DNA of 64,000 nucleotides from Pyrinomonadaceae bacterium (GTDB lineage Bacteria > Acidobacteriota > Blastocatellia > Pyrinomonadales > Pyrinomonadaceae). The translations under genes and the position numbers were made by a program. Location of the stretch: positions 124,001 to 188,000 of the forward strand of contig DASUNM010000023.1 of the NCBI GenBank assembly GCA_036277115.1, given 5' to 3'. Position 1 is the first letter of the stretch, and every line of letters begins with the position of its first letter. Positions 37,379-46,884 of the stretch are shown here, piece after piece. Under the pieces are notes generated by a model. It did not search any database. It was not told the origin of the DNA and saw only the letters and a list, made by a program, of their open reading frames with translations.

Positions 37379-38536
37379 ATGCAAACATTCGATTGTCCCA
37401 AGTGCGGCGCGCCCGTTTCGTACGAACCAAATGCTTTTCGCGCCGGCAGCGCCAAGTGTTCGTACTGTCAAAGCCAGCTTGCCGTTCCCTATCACGGTCA
37501 ACCGGCACACGTTATCGACATCAAATTAAGTCCGGAGGTCACGGCCGGCGCGAAGAAGGCAGTCGGCGTCATGGTCCTGATTCCCGTTTTGATCGTCTTG
37601 ATCGTCGTCGGGGGAATAGCGATTGCGATCTTTGGCGTGTTCGCTTCGGTGTTTAAAACGACCCGGCCTTCTTCAGGGGTACCGATCAGTGCGCCCCGTA
37701 GCGGGCCCGCCGGTTCGAAGGCTTCCGATCCGGCCAACGCATTCGCGCGCGAAGTCTTAAAGTTTGGCAGCGAAGGCATCGGGCCCGGCATGATGACCGA
37801 CGCGCGCAGCATCGGCGTTGACGGGAACGGAAACATCTACGTTGGCGAATATCTCGGCGGACGCGTGCAGGTCTTTGACGCGAACGGAACTTTCGTCACG
37901 CAGTGGATGGTCGATCGAAAGATGCCGCTACGCGGTATGGCCGTCGATCGCAAAGGGACTGTCTACATCGCGCAGCGCGGGACCATTACGCGCTACGAAG
38001 GCCAAACCGGCAACTCGCTCGGAGATGTGCAGGCCGACAGCGCCGGGTTTGACGATGTGAACGCGACACCGGATGGCGGGCTAATTGCCGCCTCGTATCG
38101 CGGAGGCAACGACAACATTACGCGATTCAACAGCAGCGGCAACGTCACCCTGACGATTCCCAAAGCTATCAGCACGGTGGCGGATCGATCTGAGCTGGAT
38201 ACGAGCGTCGCCGTTGACGGCCTCGGAAACATCTACGCACTGGGCAGTTTCACCAGTGCTGTTTTCAAGTTCAGCCCTGAAGGTAAATTTCTGAACCGCT
38301 TTGGCGGCTCGGGCGACCAATCGGGACAATTCAGGGCCGCGCACGCGATTGCGGTTGACGGCAAAGGCCGCGTGTTTGTCAGCGACATAAAAGGAATTCA
38401 GGTATTTGATTCCGACGGCCGCTATCTCACCGTCTTTAAAACCGACGGCTCTGCCTTTGGAATGGTTTTAAATGACAAGAACGAACTGGTCGTCGCGGCG
38501 CGGACTAAAGTCATCAAACTCGCGTTGAATCAGTGA
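37379..38536 (+). CDS. Zinc-ribbon membrane protein with NHL-repeat propeller
   Basis: A 385-residue protein from ATG 37379. It begins with a CPKCGAPV...CSYCQSQL zinc ribbon (6-35), then has one membrane helix (about 61-87) and a six-bladed NHL-type propeller (about 120-385). The blades carry phrases such as VDGNGNIYVGEYLGGRVQVFD, VDRKGTVYIAQ and VDGLGNIYALGSF. The topology (ribbon inside, propeller outside) mirrors that of the protein at 15619-16635. No enzymatic motif was seen. The gene starts just after a terminator and likely has its own promoter. Confidence 0.82.
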   Translation: MQTFDCPKCGAPVSYEPNAFRAGSAKCSYCQSQLAVPYHGQPAHVIDIKLSPEVTAGAKKAVGVMVLIPVLIVLIVVGGIAIAIFGVFASVFKTTRPSSGVPISAPRSGPAGSKASDPANAFAREVLKFGSEGIGPGMMTDARSIGVDGNGNIYVGEYLGGRVQVFDANGTFVTQWMVDRKMPLRGMAVDRKGTVYIAQRGTITRYEGQTGNSLGDVQADSAGFDDVNATPDGGLIAASYRGGNDNITRFNSSGNVTLTIPKAISTVADRSELDTSVAVDGLGNIYALGSFTSAVFKFSPEGKFLNRFGGSGDQSGQFRAAHAIAVDGKGRVFVSDIKGIQVFDSDGRYLTVFKTDGSAFGMVLNDKNELVVAARTKVIKLALNQ

Positions 38537-38690
38537 GGGCTTTGTCCGCAGGTTAAGCAGACTCCGCAGAGTTAAGAATCCACGTTTAAACGGCTTACCC
38601 GTTCCCGAAACTGTGGAATCGGCGTAATCTGGGATTGAATCTCCCGGTTAGTCATAATTCTTCTCAACGTTTCTCTCCCAACCCAGGTAT

Positions 38691-39377
38691 ATGAAACCAG
38701 GAAGGCGAATAATTCTGAATGTGCCGAACGGAACTGCTGACATGGCTTTGGCTTTAGAAATGCCGTTGCTGGTGAATGGGCCGACTTCAGATCAGTCTTC
38801 GCTTTCATTTTTGATTGAACGCGCGGCCAGCGGTGACAAGGCCGCTTTTGAACAGGTGATGATTAATTCCGAACAGCGAGTGATGGCGATGACTTGGCGC
38901 ATGTTAGGCAACGAAGCCGACGCGCGCGACGCTTCCCAGGAAGTTTTTCTGCGCGTTTATAAGTACCTGGGACGTTTCCGCCGGGATCAGGACTTCTTCG
39001 CGTGGCTGTACGGCATCACGGTCAATGTCTGCCGGGACTTCCTGAAAAAGCGACAAAACCATACGAGCCGATTCGTATCGTTCGGCGAAGATTCAAGCGT
39101 GGCCTACGAAGTTGCTGACGAACACGCCAACGCCGAACAAATGCTCGTCCAGACCCAACAACAAGACTTGATCGCGAAAGCGATGGGCACGCTACCCTTT
39201 AAAGAGCGCGCCTCGATTGTGCTGAGAGACATCGAAGGGCTGTCGACCGATGAAGTCGCCCGAATAATGAAGTCGAGTGCGACGACTGTACGTTCGCAGA
39301 TTAGCTCCGCACGAAAGAAGATCAGAATCTACTGTCAGCAGCATCAACCGGGATTTGGCGAGGGGAGGGCGCGATGA
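38691..39377 (+). CDS. ECF-type RNA polymerase sigma factor
   Basis: A 228-residue extracytoplasmic-function sigma factor. Region 2 (about 45-115; DASQEVFLRVYKYL, FFAWLYGITVNVCRDFL) and region 4 (about 165-215; LPFKERASIVLRDIEGLSTDEVARI) are clear. The N-terminus may start at ATG 38691 or at the downstream ATG at 38742 (MALALEMP). It overlaps the next gene by four bases (ATGA), a coupled arrangement typical of a sigma factor with its anti-sigma factor. Confidence 0.93.
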   Translation: MKPGRRIILNVPNGTADMALALEMPLLVNGPTSDQSSLSFLIERAASGDKAAFEQVMINSEQRVMAMTWRMLGNEADARDASQEVFLRVYKYLGRFRRDQDFFAWLYGITVNVCRDFLKKRQNHTSRFVSFGEDSSVAYEVADEHANAEQMLVQTQQQDLIAKAMGTLPFKERASIVLRDIEGLSTDEVARIMKSSATTVRSQISSARKKIRIYCQQHQPGFGEGRAR

Positions 39378-40093
39378 ATTGCAAGCAGCTTGATGAATTA
39401 CTGCCGCTGTACGCCGGACGCGACCTTGATGAGAAACGCGCGCGGCTGGTGAGCGAGCATATCCAAATTTGTTCAGCTTGCGCGCGCGTCGCCGGCGAAT
39501 ACCGGGACGCAGTTGAGCTGACGCAACATTTCGCGCCGCCCGTCTTCTCTGACCCTGTGTATGCGAGTGTGCGCCGCCAAGTGATGCAGCAGATTGATGA
39601 GCCAACCACGCCGCTGCTGCCGCAATTGTTTGCCAGTTGGTTCCGGCCTCGGGTGGCTTGGGCCGTCGCCGGCGCGCTGATAATCGCTTTTGGCTTCTTC
39701 GCCCTTTATGTAGTCGTCAACCGGACGACTGACGTTCAGCCAGTTGCGGAAACTCATCCTAAAATAATTGAACATCCAGGGTCGACGGCGACTCCGGGAA
39801 CAACTAACCCCGCCAACGCCGGCACCACGTGGAAGCCCACGGAAGACAAGGGCAAGGTCATCCGCCGATTTGTGAATCGAACGCCCAAAGCAAGGGATTC
39901 TTCATTGCGGACGGCGAGTGTCTCGCGAAGGTTGCGCGACCCTGAGGCGACGAACAGCTTGCCGGCCCGCGATGCAGCCCCGGGCGAATCACCTCTGCGC
40001 GTCGAGATTCAGACGCAGAACCCAAACATTCGCATCATCTGGTTTTCTCAACAGAGCACTAAACCAGCATTACCAAACTCGAAAGGAATCTAG
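39374..40093 (+). CDS. Membrane-anchored anti-sigma factor (zinc-binding)
   Basis: A 239-residue protein with an N-terminal zf-HC2-type anti-sigma motif: CKQLDELLPLYAG ... VSEHIQICSACARVAGEY, giving the H-x3-C-x2-C pattern. One membrane helix lies at about 92-116 and a Thr/Ala-rich outer tail follows. It would hold the cognate ECF sigma factor at the membrane until an envelope signal arrives. It starts within the sigma stop codon (ATGA). The gene at 40099 follows by five bases, so a three-gene operon is likely. Confidence 0.9.
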   Translation: MNCKQLDELLPLYAGRDLDEKRARLVSEHIQICSACARVAGEYRDAVELTQHFAPPVFSDPVYASVRRQVMQQIDEPTTPLLPQLFASWFRPRVAWAVAGALIIAFGFFALYVVVNRTTDVQPVAETHPKIIEHPGSTATPGTTNPANAGTTWKPTEDKGKVIRRFVNRTPKARDSSLRTASVSRRLRDPEATNSLPARDAAPGESPLRVEIQTQNPNIRIIWFSQQSTKPALPNSKGI

Positions 40094-40098
40094 GTTTC

Positions 40099-40884
40099 AT
40101 GAAAGTCTTCAAACACCTGCCAGTGACCCTGGCGCTCTTACTGTCGATTGCATCGGTATCGTTTGCCCAGCAGCCAACGGCGAGTGCGTCCCCCACTCAA
40201 CCCGACACGATTACCGAAAGGAATTTTAAGAACAAGGTTTTTCAAGTTAAGTACCGCGATCCGAACAACCTCGCGAACGCGCTGCACGCGCTCGGAAGTG
40301 GATTCACCGGTTCAATGATCACGCATAACGCTGAGTTCAGGACCATCACTGTGCGCGACTTCCCCGAGAACCTGGCCATCATGGAAGAGGCGATCAAGCG
40401 CCTGGACACGCCCGCCGCACCGCGTCCTAACATTGAACTGCGTCTTCATGTACTGATCGCCTCCAACGCCGGCCCTGGCACGCCGGATATGCCGGCCGAG
40501 CTCAAAGAGGTCCTGACACAGTTGCGGGGAACGTTGAATTATCGGAATTATGAGCTGGTATCGTCGATAGTTCAGCGCCTGACCGAAACCCGGGAGATCC
40601 TGCAGGGATCGGGGATCGCCGAAGTCCCGGCCATCAACGCAGGCACGGCGAACATTGCGACGCCCTACGAGTACTACCTCCGTAATGTCTCGCTGGTAGC
40701 GAATCCGGCGGGCGCTCCAACTGTGCAGATTAACGAATTCACATTCAAGACCCACACCGCGACGGAACAGTCGAGAATCCAAACGGCGCTCAATCTCAAA
40801 GACGGGGAAAAGGTCGTGGTCGGGACGGCGACGCTTAGGAACCGCGCGCTGGTGCTCGTGTTGACGGCGAACGTCTTGAAGTAA
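40099..40884 (+). CDS. Secreted protein with secretin N-like domain
   Basis: A 261-residue exported protein: signal peptide 1-24 (ending SFA) and then a domain containing KVFQVKYRDPNNLANALHAL and ITVRDFPENLAIMEEAIKRLD. This is the NolW/secretin-N pattern (type II/III secretion 'short domain') in which a beta-alpha-beta unit binds partners. A full secretin pore domain is absent, and the rest (about 105-261) is unrecognised. It is in an operon with an ECF sigma/anti-sigma pair, so it may be an envelope-stress output. A palindromic terminator follows. Confidence 0.72.
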   Translation: MKVFKHLPVTLALLLSIASVSFAQQPTASASPTQPDTITERNFKNKVFQVKYRDPNNLANALHALGSGFTGSMITHNAEFRTITVRDFPENLAIMEEAIKRLDTPAAPRPNIELRLHVLIASNAGPGTPDMPAELKEVLTQLRGTLNYRNYELVSSIVQRLTETREILQGSGIAEVPAINAGTANIATPYEYYLRNVSLVANPAGAPTVQINEFTFKTHTATEQSRIQTALNLKDGEKVVVGTATLRNRALVLVLTANVLK

Positions 40885-40945
40885 AGATGGAAACTTTCGT
40901 TTAGTCCTGGCTCGGCAGGAGCCAAATGAAGTCTTGATTCAAAAC

Positions 40946-40986
40946 AACGCCGGCAGAAGCGAAATTGCCTCTGCCGGCGTTAACAT
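40946..40986. terminator. Bidirectional terminator between convergent genes
   Basis: A 12-bp stem AACGCCGGCAGA/TCTGCCGGCGTT with a 12-base loop. It lies between the secretin-N-like gene (plus) and the threonine dehydratase gene (minus). Confidence 0.7.
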
Positions 40987-40998
40987 TTGGGGTTGAGG

Positions 40999-42027
40999 TT
41001 AGGCACGCGCGCTCATCAACGACGCGAATCGCTCCGGCGGAATATTGCCGCCCGTTAGAATCCCGACAACTTTCTTACCTCTTAAGCCAGCCCTAACGGT
41101 CGGGCTACTGCCCCGAGTTTTGTCACGCAGCTTGAGCGCGCCGGCGAGTGATGCCGCACCCGAACCTTCCGCAATCTGCTTTGCGTTGACGGCCAGCAAA
41201 CGAATCGCTTCGTTGATCTCGCCATCGGTAACCAGCAGAAAATCGTCGAGCAGTTCCCATAGGATGCGGCTCGGCATCTCGAACGGGACGCGCGTGGCCA
41301 GTCCTTCGTGCTCAGTCTTCATCGTCGGATATTCGTCGAGCGATCGGTTCTTCCAGGCATGCCACATCGCGGGCGCGGCTTCGGATTGAACGGCGATCAC
41401 TTGCACGTTCGGCTTCAGCTGTTTTGCCACGATGCAGTTTCCCGAAGCACAACTGCCGCCGCCCGCCGGCGCCAGAATGACGTCAACATCGGGCAAGTCT
41501 TCAAATATCTCCAGCCCGATCGTGCCGACACCGGCGATCAACTTTGGCTCATTCGCTGAGTGGACGTAGAGATACCCTTCGCGCTCCGCTGCGCGTTCGG
41601 TTTCCAGGCGAGTTTCGTCAAAGTCGCGACCGTGCAGACGCACTTCGGCGCCCAGCGCGCGCATCGCCTCCATTTTCGTTTCGTTAACATTCTCAGCCGG
41701 CGCGTAGACGATCACAGGCACGCCGAACAAACGACCCGCGTATGCGATCGACTGGCCGTGATTGCCGGTGCTGGCGGTGACTATGCCGGCGCGCTTTTTC
41801 TCATCAGGTGTCGTGCCGACCAGATTTACTCCGCCACGCACTTTAAACGCGCCGATGGGTTGCACGTTCTCGCACTTCAAGTAGTAATCACAGTCGAGCA
41901 GCGCCGAAAGTTTTTCGCTGCGTACGAGCGGCGTTTTCGGCAGATACGGCGCGATGAATTCGCGCGCGGCCAGTACATCATCAAGGCTAACGGGCAGAGT
42001 TGATTCGGTCTTTGCTGCAGGTGTCAT
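40999..42027 (-). CDS. Threonine/serine dehydratase-like PLP enzyme
   Basis: A 342-residue fold-type II pyridoxal-phosphate enzyme that would deaminate threonine or serine. The PLP lysine is in GAFKVRG (about residue 63), with ASTGNHGQS and a glycine-rich phosphate loop PAGGGSCASG. No C-terminal ACT domain is present, so it resembles the biodegradative/short class. Near the C-terminus a repeat-encoded segment (about residues 308-320, TRGSSPTVRAG) separates KLRDK from LRGKKVVGILTGG. malQ is upstream with a six-base gap, so the two are likely translationally coupled. Confidence 0.88.
   Translation of the reverse strand: MTPAAKTESTLPVSLDDVLAAREFIAPYLPKTPLVRSEKLSALLDCDYYLKCENVQPIGAFKVRGGVNLVGTTPDEKKRAGIVTASTGNHGQSIAYAGRLFGVPVIVYAPAENVNETKMEAMRALGAEVRLHGRDFDETRLETERAAEREGYLYVHSANEPKLIAGVGTIGLEIFEDLPDVDVILAPAGGGSCASGNCIVAKQLKPNVQVIAVQSEAAPAMWHAWKNRSLDEYPTMKTEHEGLATRVPFEMPSRILWELLDDFLLVTDGEINEAIRLLAVNAKQIAEGSGAASLAGALKLRDKTRGSSPTVRAGLRGKKVVGILTGGNIPPERFASLMSARA
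41089..41120. repeat. Family D repeat inside the threonine dehydratase gene
   Basis: CCCTAACGGTCGGGCTACTGCCCCG lies within the reading frame and is translated as RGSSPTVRAG. The core is identical to the intergenic copies. Confidence 0.85.
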
Positions 42028-42033
42028 GATTTT

Positions 42034-43611
42034 TCAGGATGGTATCGTCGATTTTAGGTTATCGCTTCGGTTCGCCTCTTCGGTGAGACGTTTCAGTCTC
42101 GCCGCATGTTCAGCAGTCAAATTACCATCGGCAGAGTCGGTACGCACGTCTCCGGCGTGCTCTGCAGGCCAGCGGCCTGCGTACCGCCAACGCCAATTGC
42201 CGTTCGTCGTATTCGGCGTGTTCATGCGCGCTTCGGAGCCAAGCCCGAGCACATCCTGGAGCGGGATAATTGCGATGGCGGCAACTGAAGCCATCACCGC
42301 GCGAATAAAATCCCAGTTGATCTCACGACCCTCGCTCTCCAGGTAATTGAGACAAAACTCTCGCACTTTTTCGGTGTCCGGGTTGTTCGTCTCGCTCAAC
42401 TGGTTGAACCAGCCGACAGTCGTGTCGTTGTCATGTGTTCCCGTATACGCCACCACATCCGGCTCGAAGTTCTCTGGCAAATTAACGTCGTCTTTCTCTC
42501 CGCCGAACGCAAATTGAAGCACGCGCATTCCCGGAAAGCCGAATTCTTTTCTCAACTCAACAACGTCGGGCGTAATTAGTCCTAAGTCTTCGGCGATGAT
42601 GGCGACCTCGCCCAGCGTATTTCGAACTGCGGTGAACAATTCCCTTCCCGGCGTCTCGACCCATTCGCCATTTTGCGCCGTCGTCTCCCCCGCCGGAATT
42701 TCCCAACATGCTGAAAAACCTCGAAAGTGATCCAGCCTCACCAGGTCGAATAGCTGAAAGCTCGAGCGCAGTCGTTGAATCCACCACGCGAAACCGTCTT
42801 CGCGCATGCGGTCCCAATCGTAAAGCGGGTTCCCCCAGAACTGTCCCGTGTCGCTGAAGTAATCCGGTGGCACGCCCGCGACAACCGTAGGGCGTCCAAG
42901 CTCGCCGAGCTTGAACTGATCGCGGTTCGTCCAAACATCGGCTGAGTCATGCGCGACGAAGATCGGCACGTCGCCAATGATTCGAATTCCACGCTGATTA
43001 CAAACCGCTTTCAGCGCATGCCACTGTTTGAAGAACAGATACTGAAAGAACTTCTGGGCTTCGATCTCGTCGCGCAGCTCCATACGCGCGCGCGACAATG
43101 CTTCGGGTTCACGGCTGGCGAGTGGTCGATCCCATTCGACCCAGGCCTTGCCGCCGTTCGCTTTCTTCAGCGCCTGAAACAGCACGTAATCATCGAGCCA
43201 GAACGCGTTCTCCTGACCGAAAGATGCAAACGAGTCGCGCAAGGCTTTGCGGTTTGCCTGAAATCGTTCGAATGCTTTCTTTAAAAATGCGTCTTTTGTT
43301 TTTTTGGCCTCGTGAAAATCAACGCGCTCCGACTCGCCGATCTCATCCAGATCGCTTCTCTCGAGGAACCCATCTTCAACTAACTTTTCCGGGCTAATTA
43401 AGAGAGGGTTACAGGCAAACGCCGAGTAGGAGGAATAAGGCGAGCCGCCTTCATCAGTCGGCCCAAGGGGCAGAACCTGCCACAGACTCTGACCGCTCGC
43501 AACAAGAAAGTCGGCGAAGCGATAGGCCTCGTTACCGAGATCACCAATGCCAAAGCGCCCCGGCAGTGAGGTGGGATGCAGCAGAATGCCGCTGGCTCTG
43601 GAAAAGTACAC
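42034..43611 (-). CDS. malQ: 4-alpha-glucanotransferase (GH77)
   Basis: A 525-residue amylomaltase that transfers maltosyl and longer glucans between acceptors in maltodextrin and glycogen metabolism. Standard GH77 features are clear: SGILLHPTSLPGRFGIGDLG at the start, VRLDHFRGF (nucleophile Asp), IIAEDLG (acid Glu) and GTHDNDTTVGW. Normal length is about 500. The C-terminal end differs: after NGNWRWRY a segment AGRWPAEHAGDVRTD derived from a repeat precedes LTAEHAARLKRLTE. The gene is the first of a pair with the dehydratase. Confidence 0.95.
   Translation of the reverse strand: MYFSRASGILLHPTSLPGRFGIGDLGNEAYRFADFLVASGQSLWQVLPLGPTDEGGSPYSSYSAFACNPLLISPEKLVEDGFLERSDLDEIGESERVDFHEAKKTKDAFLKKAFERFQANRKALRDSFASFGQENAFWLDDYVLFQALKKANGGKAWVEWDRPLASREPEALSRARMELRDEIEAQKFFQYLFFKQWHALKAVCNQRGIRIIGDVPIFVAHDSADVWTNRDQFKLGELGRPTVVAGVPPDYFSDTGQFWGNPLYDWDRMREDGFAWWIQRLRSSFQLFDLVRLDHFRGFSACWEIPAGETTAQNGEWVETPGRELFTAVRNTLGEVAIIAEDLGLITPDVVELRKEFGFPGMRVLQFAFGGEKDDVNLPENFEPDVVAYTGTHDNDTTVGWFNQLSETNNPDTEKVREFCLNYLESEGREINWDFIRAVMASVAAIAIIPLQDVLGLGSEARMNTPNTTNGNWRWRYAGRWPAEHAGDVRTDSADGNLTAEHAARLKRLTEEANRSDNLKSTIPS
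42139..42185. repeat. Family B repeat inside malQ
   Basis: GGTACGCACGTCTCCGGCGTGC and GGCCAGCGGCCTGCGTACC form an imperfect palindrome in the coding sequence of the MalQ C-terminus. Confidence 0.85.
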
Positions 43612-43785
43612 TCGTCGTTGCCTCGGGCGAAAGAATAGGGTGTCTGTCGCTTGGGTAGCAACAACGAAGGGTTACATCCGTGTTTAGTTGCGGTCCAAAA
43701 AAACTATATAAGCAGGCAAGCAATCTTCCGATTCGCCGATCTCACCGGTTCGATATTTTGCGAACCAAGCTTAACTCCGGCGGCC

Positions 43786-44139
43786 TCACCAGGCGCCGTT
43801 CTTATCGACCCATCGGATGGCAAGAAGGTACCAGAGAGTCGCCAGGTAGATGATCGCGCCCGTCCAACTCCAGTACATCATCCACCCCGTGGCCACAAGA
43901 ATGCTCAGCACTACAAACGCCCAAGCGGCAGCGCGGGTTTTGAGTCCCCATAATCCAAGGGCAACCCAGATCGGACGTTCCGCTGCAGACTCTCCCGACC
44001 GCGTCGCGGCGACGGTCGCAGCCGCGAGGACTTGACCGCCAAGGCCGGCGGCTTGAGCAAGCGTTAATTTACAGCGGAGACACGTCAAGGAATCCAAACG
44101 ATTGACGAGGCCGCAATGAGGGCACTTAATGTTGTTCAC
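43786..44139 (-). CDS. Zinc-ribbon membrane protein
   Basis: A 117-residue protein from GTG 44139, which has AGGAG ten bases upstream. An N-terminal ribbon CPHCGLVNRLDSLTCLRC (about 6-23) is followed by two membrane helices (about 70-90 and 94-112). Such double-CxxC plus membrane-helix proteins are common in this group and have no known function. The frame is open upstream to 44202 with an unlikely Pro-rich stretch, so I prefer the GTG. It is a single gene between malQ and the beta-helix protein. Confidence 0.7.
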   Translation of the reverse strand: MNNIKCPHCGLVNRLDSLTCLRCKLTLAQAAGLGGQVLAAATVAATRSGESAAERPIWVALGLWGLKTRAAAWAFVVLSILVATGWMMYWSWTGAIIYLATLWYLLAIRWVDKNGAW

Positions 44140-44406
44140 TGTATTTGGTTCTCCTAAAAGGTCGGCGGGCGGTGGGAAACAACCTCGAAAATCGAGGTAC
44201 AAAGAATTCTATTGGGCTGGGAGTGCGCCGGTCAACGTTTTTTTAAGAAGAACTCGGCCGACCGCGCAGTGGTTTTGCCGCTGGCCCGAGCGTTCGTTGA
44301 CCCTGCCACGTGAGAAGAATAAGCGGCGGGCGCGCTCGCGGCGCCTACTGTAAGAGGCTTGACTCACAAATGAGGTTTGTAATTGCGGACCCGCTAAACC
44401 CTCATC

Positions 44407-46611
44407 TCATTCCTTCGGGTTCGAAATCTGCGGACCTTTGACAGTAACTTTGAAACTGCACTCCGGGCCCGCTTCGGTATAGCAGGTGACAATCGTCTCA
44501 CCCAACGGGAAAAAAGATCCCGAAGGCGGAACACACTTCACCCTGCCGCAGCCTTTTGCTTCAGGCATCTCGTACTTGACGATCGCGCCCCGCCTGCCTC
44601 TATCGCTCGGCACGGTAATGTTGTTCGGACAGCAGAGGTCGCAACGACTCTGGCGCGGCTGACGTTCGAAAGCGCCAATGTCGGTTCCGTCGCTGGTCGG
44701 AGCGTTCGCGACCCCAGGATCGTTAAAGGTGCGCGGCAGGCCGCGCTGGTCCGTCGTGGCGCCGGCTGCCACACCCGCATCGATCGCCGCGCTTCCGGCT
44801 TGAAGCGCCATTGTTTCAGTCGGGCCACCATTGTTGGCGAGGGCCGCCAGCATTGGGTTCGCATTGATCTTGTCGCCGGCGCCGCCAAAGCCACCGGCTT
44901 CCGTAGAAACGCCGAGCAGGTTGTGACCGTTGCTGGTGACTGTTCCATCCACATTAGGACCCGGCGTCGGAGCACCGGCTGGATCACCGAGACCGTTGGC
45001 CGCAGTGTTGTTGGCAATGATTGTGTTTTCAAGAGTCACGCCGGCCGTGCCAACGCGGATACCGCCACCGGTGCCTTCGGCCCGCGGACGCGGCGGGAGA
45101 TTAGCACCGGCTTGGTTGACGCCGGTGTTGCCGGCCCTGGCTTCGTTCAAGCTGATCGTCGCGTGGTTGATATTGAGCGTGGCCGCGTTGTTGTTAGTAA
45201 GCGCGCCGCCATGCGCCAGGCCGCCCGCACCGTGTGAGGTCTGAGCGCAGGGCGAACCGCCGTTGGTTTTGCCTCCATCACCACCATGGCCACCCTTGGC
45301 AGAATTGCCGGCAAAGGTTGCGGTGTTGATGATTAGACTGCCGCCGTCGGCCAGGATAGCGCCTCCGCGAGCGGCGCCGCCGTCGCCGGACATGTGAGCG
45401 CCGAAGCAGTCCGGGCCAAAGGAATCGCCTGAGTTACCGCCCGTTGCGATATTCAAAGCGAAGGTCGAGTTAGTGACTTTGACATTACCGAGACTGAAAA
45501 GCGCGCCGCCGCCACTATCCGCACCGTTGTTGGTACCGTTTTGGCCAGTGCCTGAATTGCCACCCGTGGCTGAACAGCTCTTGAAAGTGGAATCGTTGAT
45601 ACTCACGTTCCCACCACCGATGTAAGCGCAGCCACCATGCGCCATCCCACCCATGCCGCCGTTCTGTTGGTTGCCCGGACCGTTGCCTCCGTTACCACCG
45701 ATGGCAATGCTTAATAGGACTCGCGACCCATCGATGACCAGCGTGCCACCTTCGAAATAGATCGAGCCACCCTTCACATTGGATCCTGCGCCGTTGTTAA
45801 AGTTGCCGCCATTGCCGCCTGAGGCAGTGTTCCCGGTAAACGTGCTGTCGGTAATGGTCACATTCGCGTTCGCGGCGACGCTGGCGAGGCCGCCGCCAAA
45901 AGCGTCAAGAGTCGTGTGCTCATTTACGATGCTATCGCCCTTGCCGATCGCCTGGCACGATTGGACGGTCACTCTCTCGAGAGTGATTCTCCCGCTGTTG
46001 TTGAGAATGCCACCGCCGATTCGAGTGGTGTTTTGAGCTGTAGGGTTGGTGCTGGTTCCGGCCGTACCGTCGTCCCCGGCCTGGCCGTTTCGAATCGTCA
46101 GTTCACGCAGGATGACCGTTACATTCGAACCTGTGACATGAAATACGCGGTCACGCCTGGCGCCGGCATTCAATCCAGTCGCATCGATAATCGTCGTCGA
46201 GCCGCCTCCTTCGATAGTCACCGGGTGCTGGCTTGTCGTAATGTCCAGATCACCAGTGGCGGCCGCGTTCTCCTGGTTAGCGTTGCTGAGTGTGAGGTTG
46301 TAGGTGGTCGCGGGTAGCAAGCTGATGACTACGGGCTCCGGTCCGGGCGCCGTGTTCGCTTTCCTCACCGCGCCGCGCAGACTGCAGTCATTGGGAGCGG
46401 CGGTACACGCCGAAGCCGCCGCCACATCGTCGGTGCGATCGACACTTAAGGTCGTGACGAATGCCGGCGCTAGGGCTGGATTCACCCCCTCGGCGCGCAG
46501 CCTTGCTGGTGCCCGGTAAGATGACTTCGAAGATGCGGTTTGGGTGTACTTCGGCGACGTCAAAACCAAAGCAATAATCACTAATGATAAGACGGCGAGT
46601 TTGGTTTGCAT
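44407..46611 (-). CDS. CSLREA/choice-of-anchor-Q beta-helix surface protein with HYR-like domain
   Basis: A 734-residue exported protein from ATG 46611 (GGAG upstream). After a signal peptide (1-25) comes the CSLREA-type motif ACTAAPNDCSLRGAVRKAN (about 67-85). A right-handed beta-helix with Gly/Asn-rich coils follows (GGNGGNFNNGAG, GGHGGDGGKTNGG), then a choice-of-anchor-Q end (NGGPTETMALQAGSAAIDAG...DIGAFERQ). The last 80 residues (NNITVPSDRG...GETIVTCYTE) look like an HYR domain with cysteines. Probably cell-surface or secreted; likely adhesive or structural, but function is unknown. Confidence 0.85.
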   Translation of the reverse strand: MQTKLAVLSLVIIALVLTSPKYTQTASSKSSYRAPARLRAEGVNPALAPAFVTTLSVDRTDDVAAASACTAAPNDCSLRGAVRKANTAPGPEPVVISLLPATTYNLTLSNANQENAAATGDLDITTSQHPVTIEGGGSTTIIDATGLNAGARRDRVFHVTGSNVTVILRELTIRNGQAGDDGTAGTSTNPTAQNTTRIGGGILNNSGRITLERVTVQSCQAIGKGDSIVNEHTTLDAFGGGLASVAANANVTITDSTFTGNTASGGNGGNFNNGAGSNVKGGSIYFEGGTLVIDGSRVLLSIAIGGNGGNGPGNQQNGGMGGMAHGGCAYIGGGNVSINDSTFKSCSATGGNSGTGQNGTNNGADSGGGALFSLGNVKVTNSTFALNIATGGNSGDSFGPDCFGAHMSGDGGAARGGAILADGGSLIINTATFAGNSAKGGHGGDGGKTNGGSPCAQTSHGAGGLAHGGALTNNNAATLNINHATISLNEARAGNTGVNQAGANLPPRPRAEGTGGGIRVGTAGVTLENTIIANNTAANGLGDPAGAPTPGPNVDGTVTSNGHNLLGVSTEAGGFGGAGDKINANPMLAALANNGGPTETMALQAGSAAIDAGVAAGATTDQRGLPRTFNDPGVANAPTSDGTDIGAFERQPRQSRCDLCCPNNITVPSDRGRRGAIVKYEMPEAKGCGRVKCVPPSGSFFPLGETIVTCYTEAGPECSFKVTVKGPQISNPKE

Positions 46612-46884
46612 TATTAGGCTCCAACCTGGCTGTGGTTTGCGACCGTGCAAGCAGTTCGCGACGCGACGCTGGGTGAATGGCGCACCCTAATTACACCGTT
46701 TCCAGTCACGCGGCAAGAAAAATTCTCGAGGTTAGGTGAGCCAACCAGCGCATTTAGGTTGATTTGGCAATTATTTGGTAGCAGATGTCGCGTCCCGAAA
46801 AACCTGTTGACTTTCCCGGTTAAGGATCATATTGTCCCGCGGATTCTCGCATAGTCGTCATCCCTTAAACCCTTAACGACTGCC

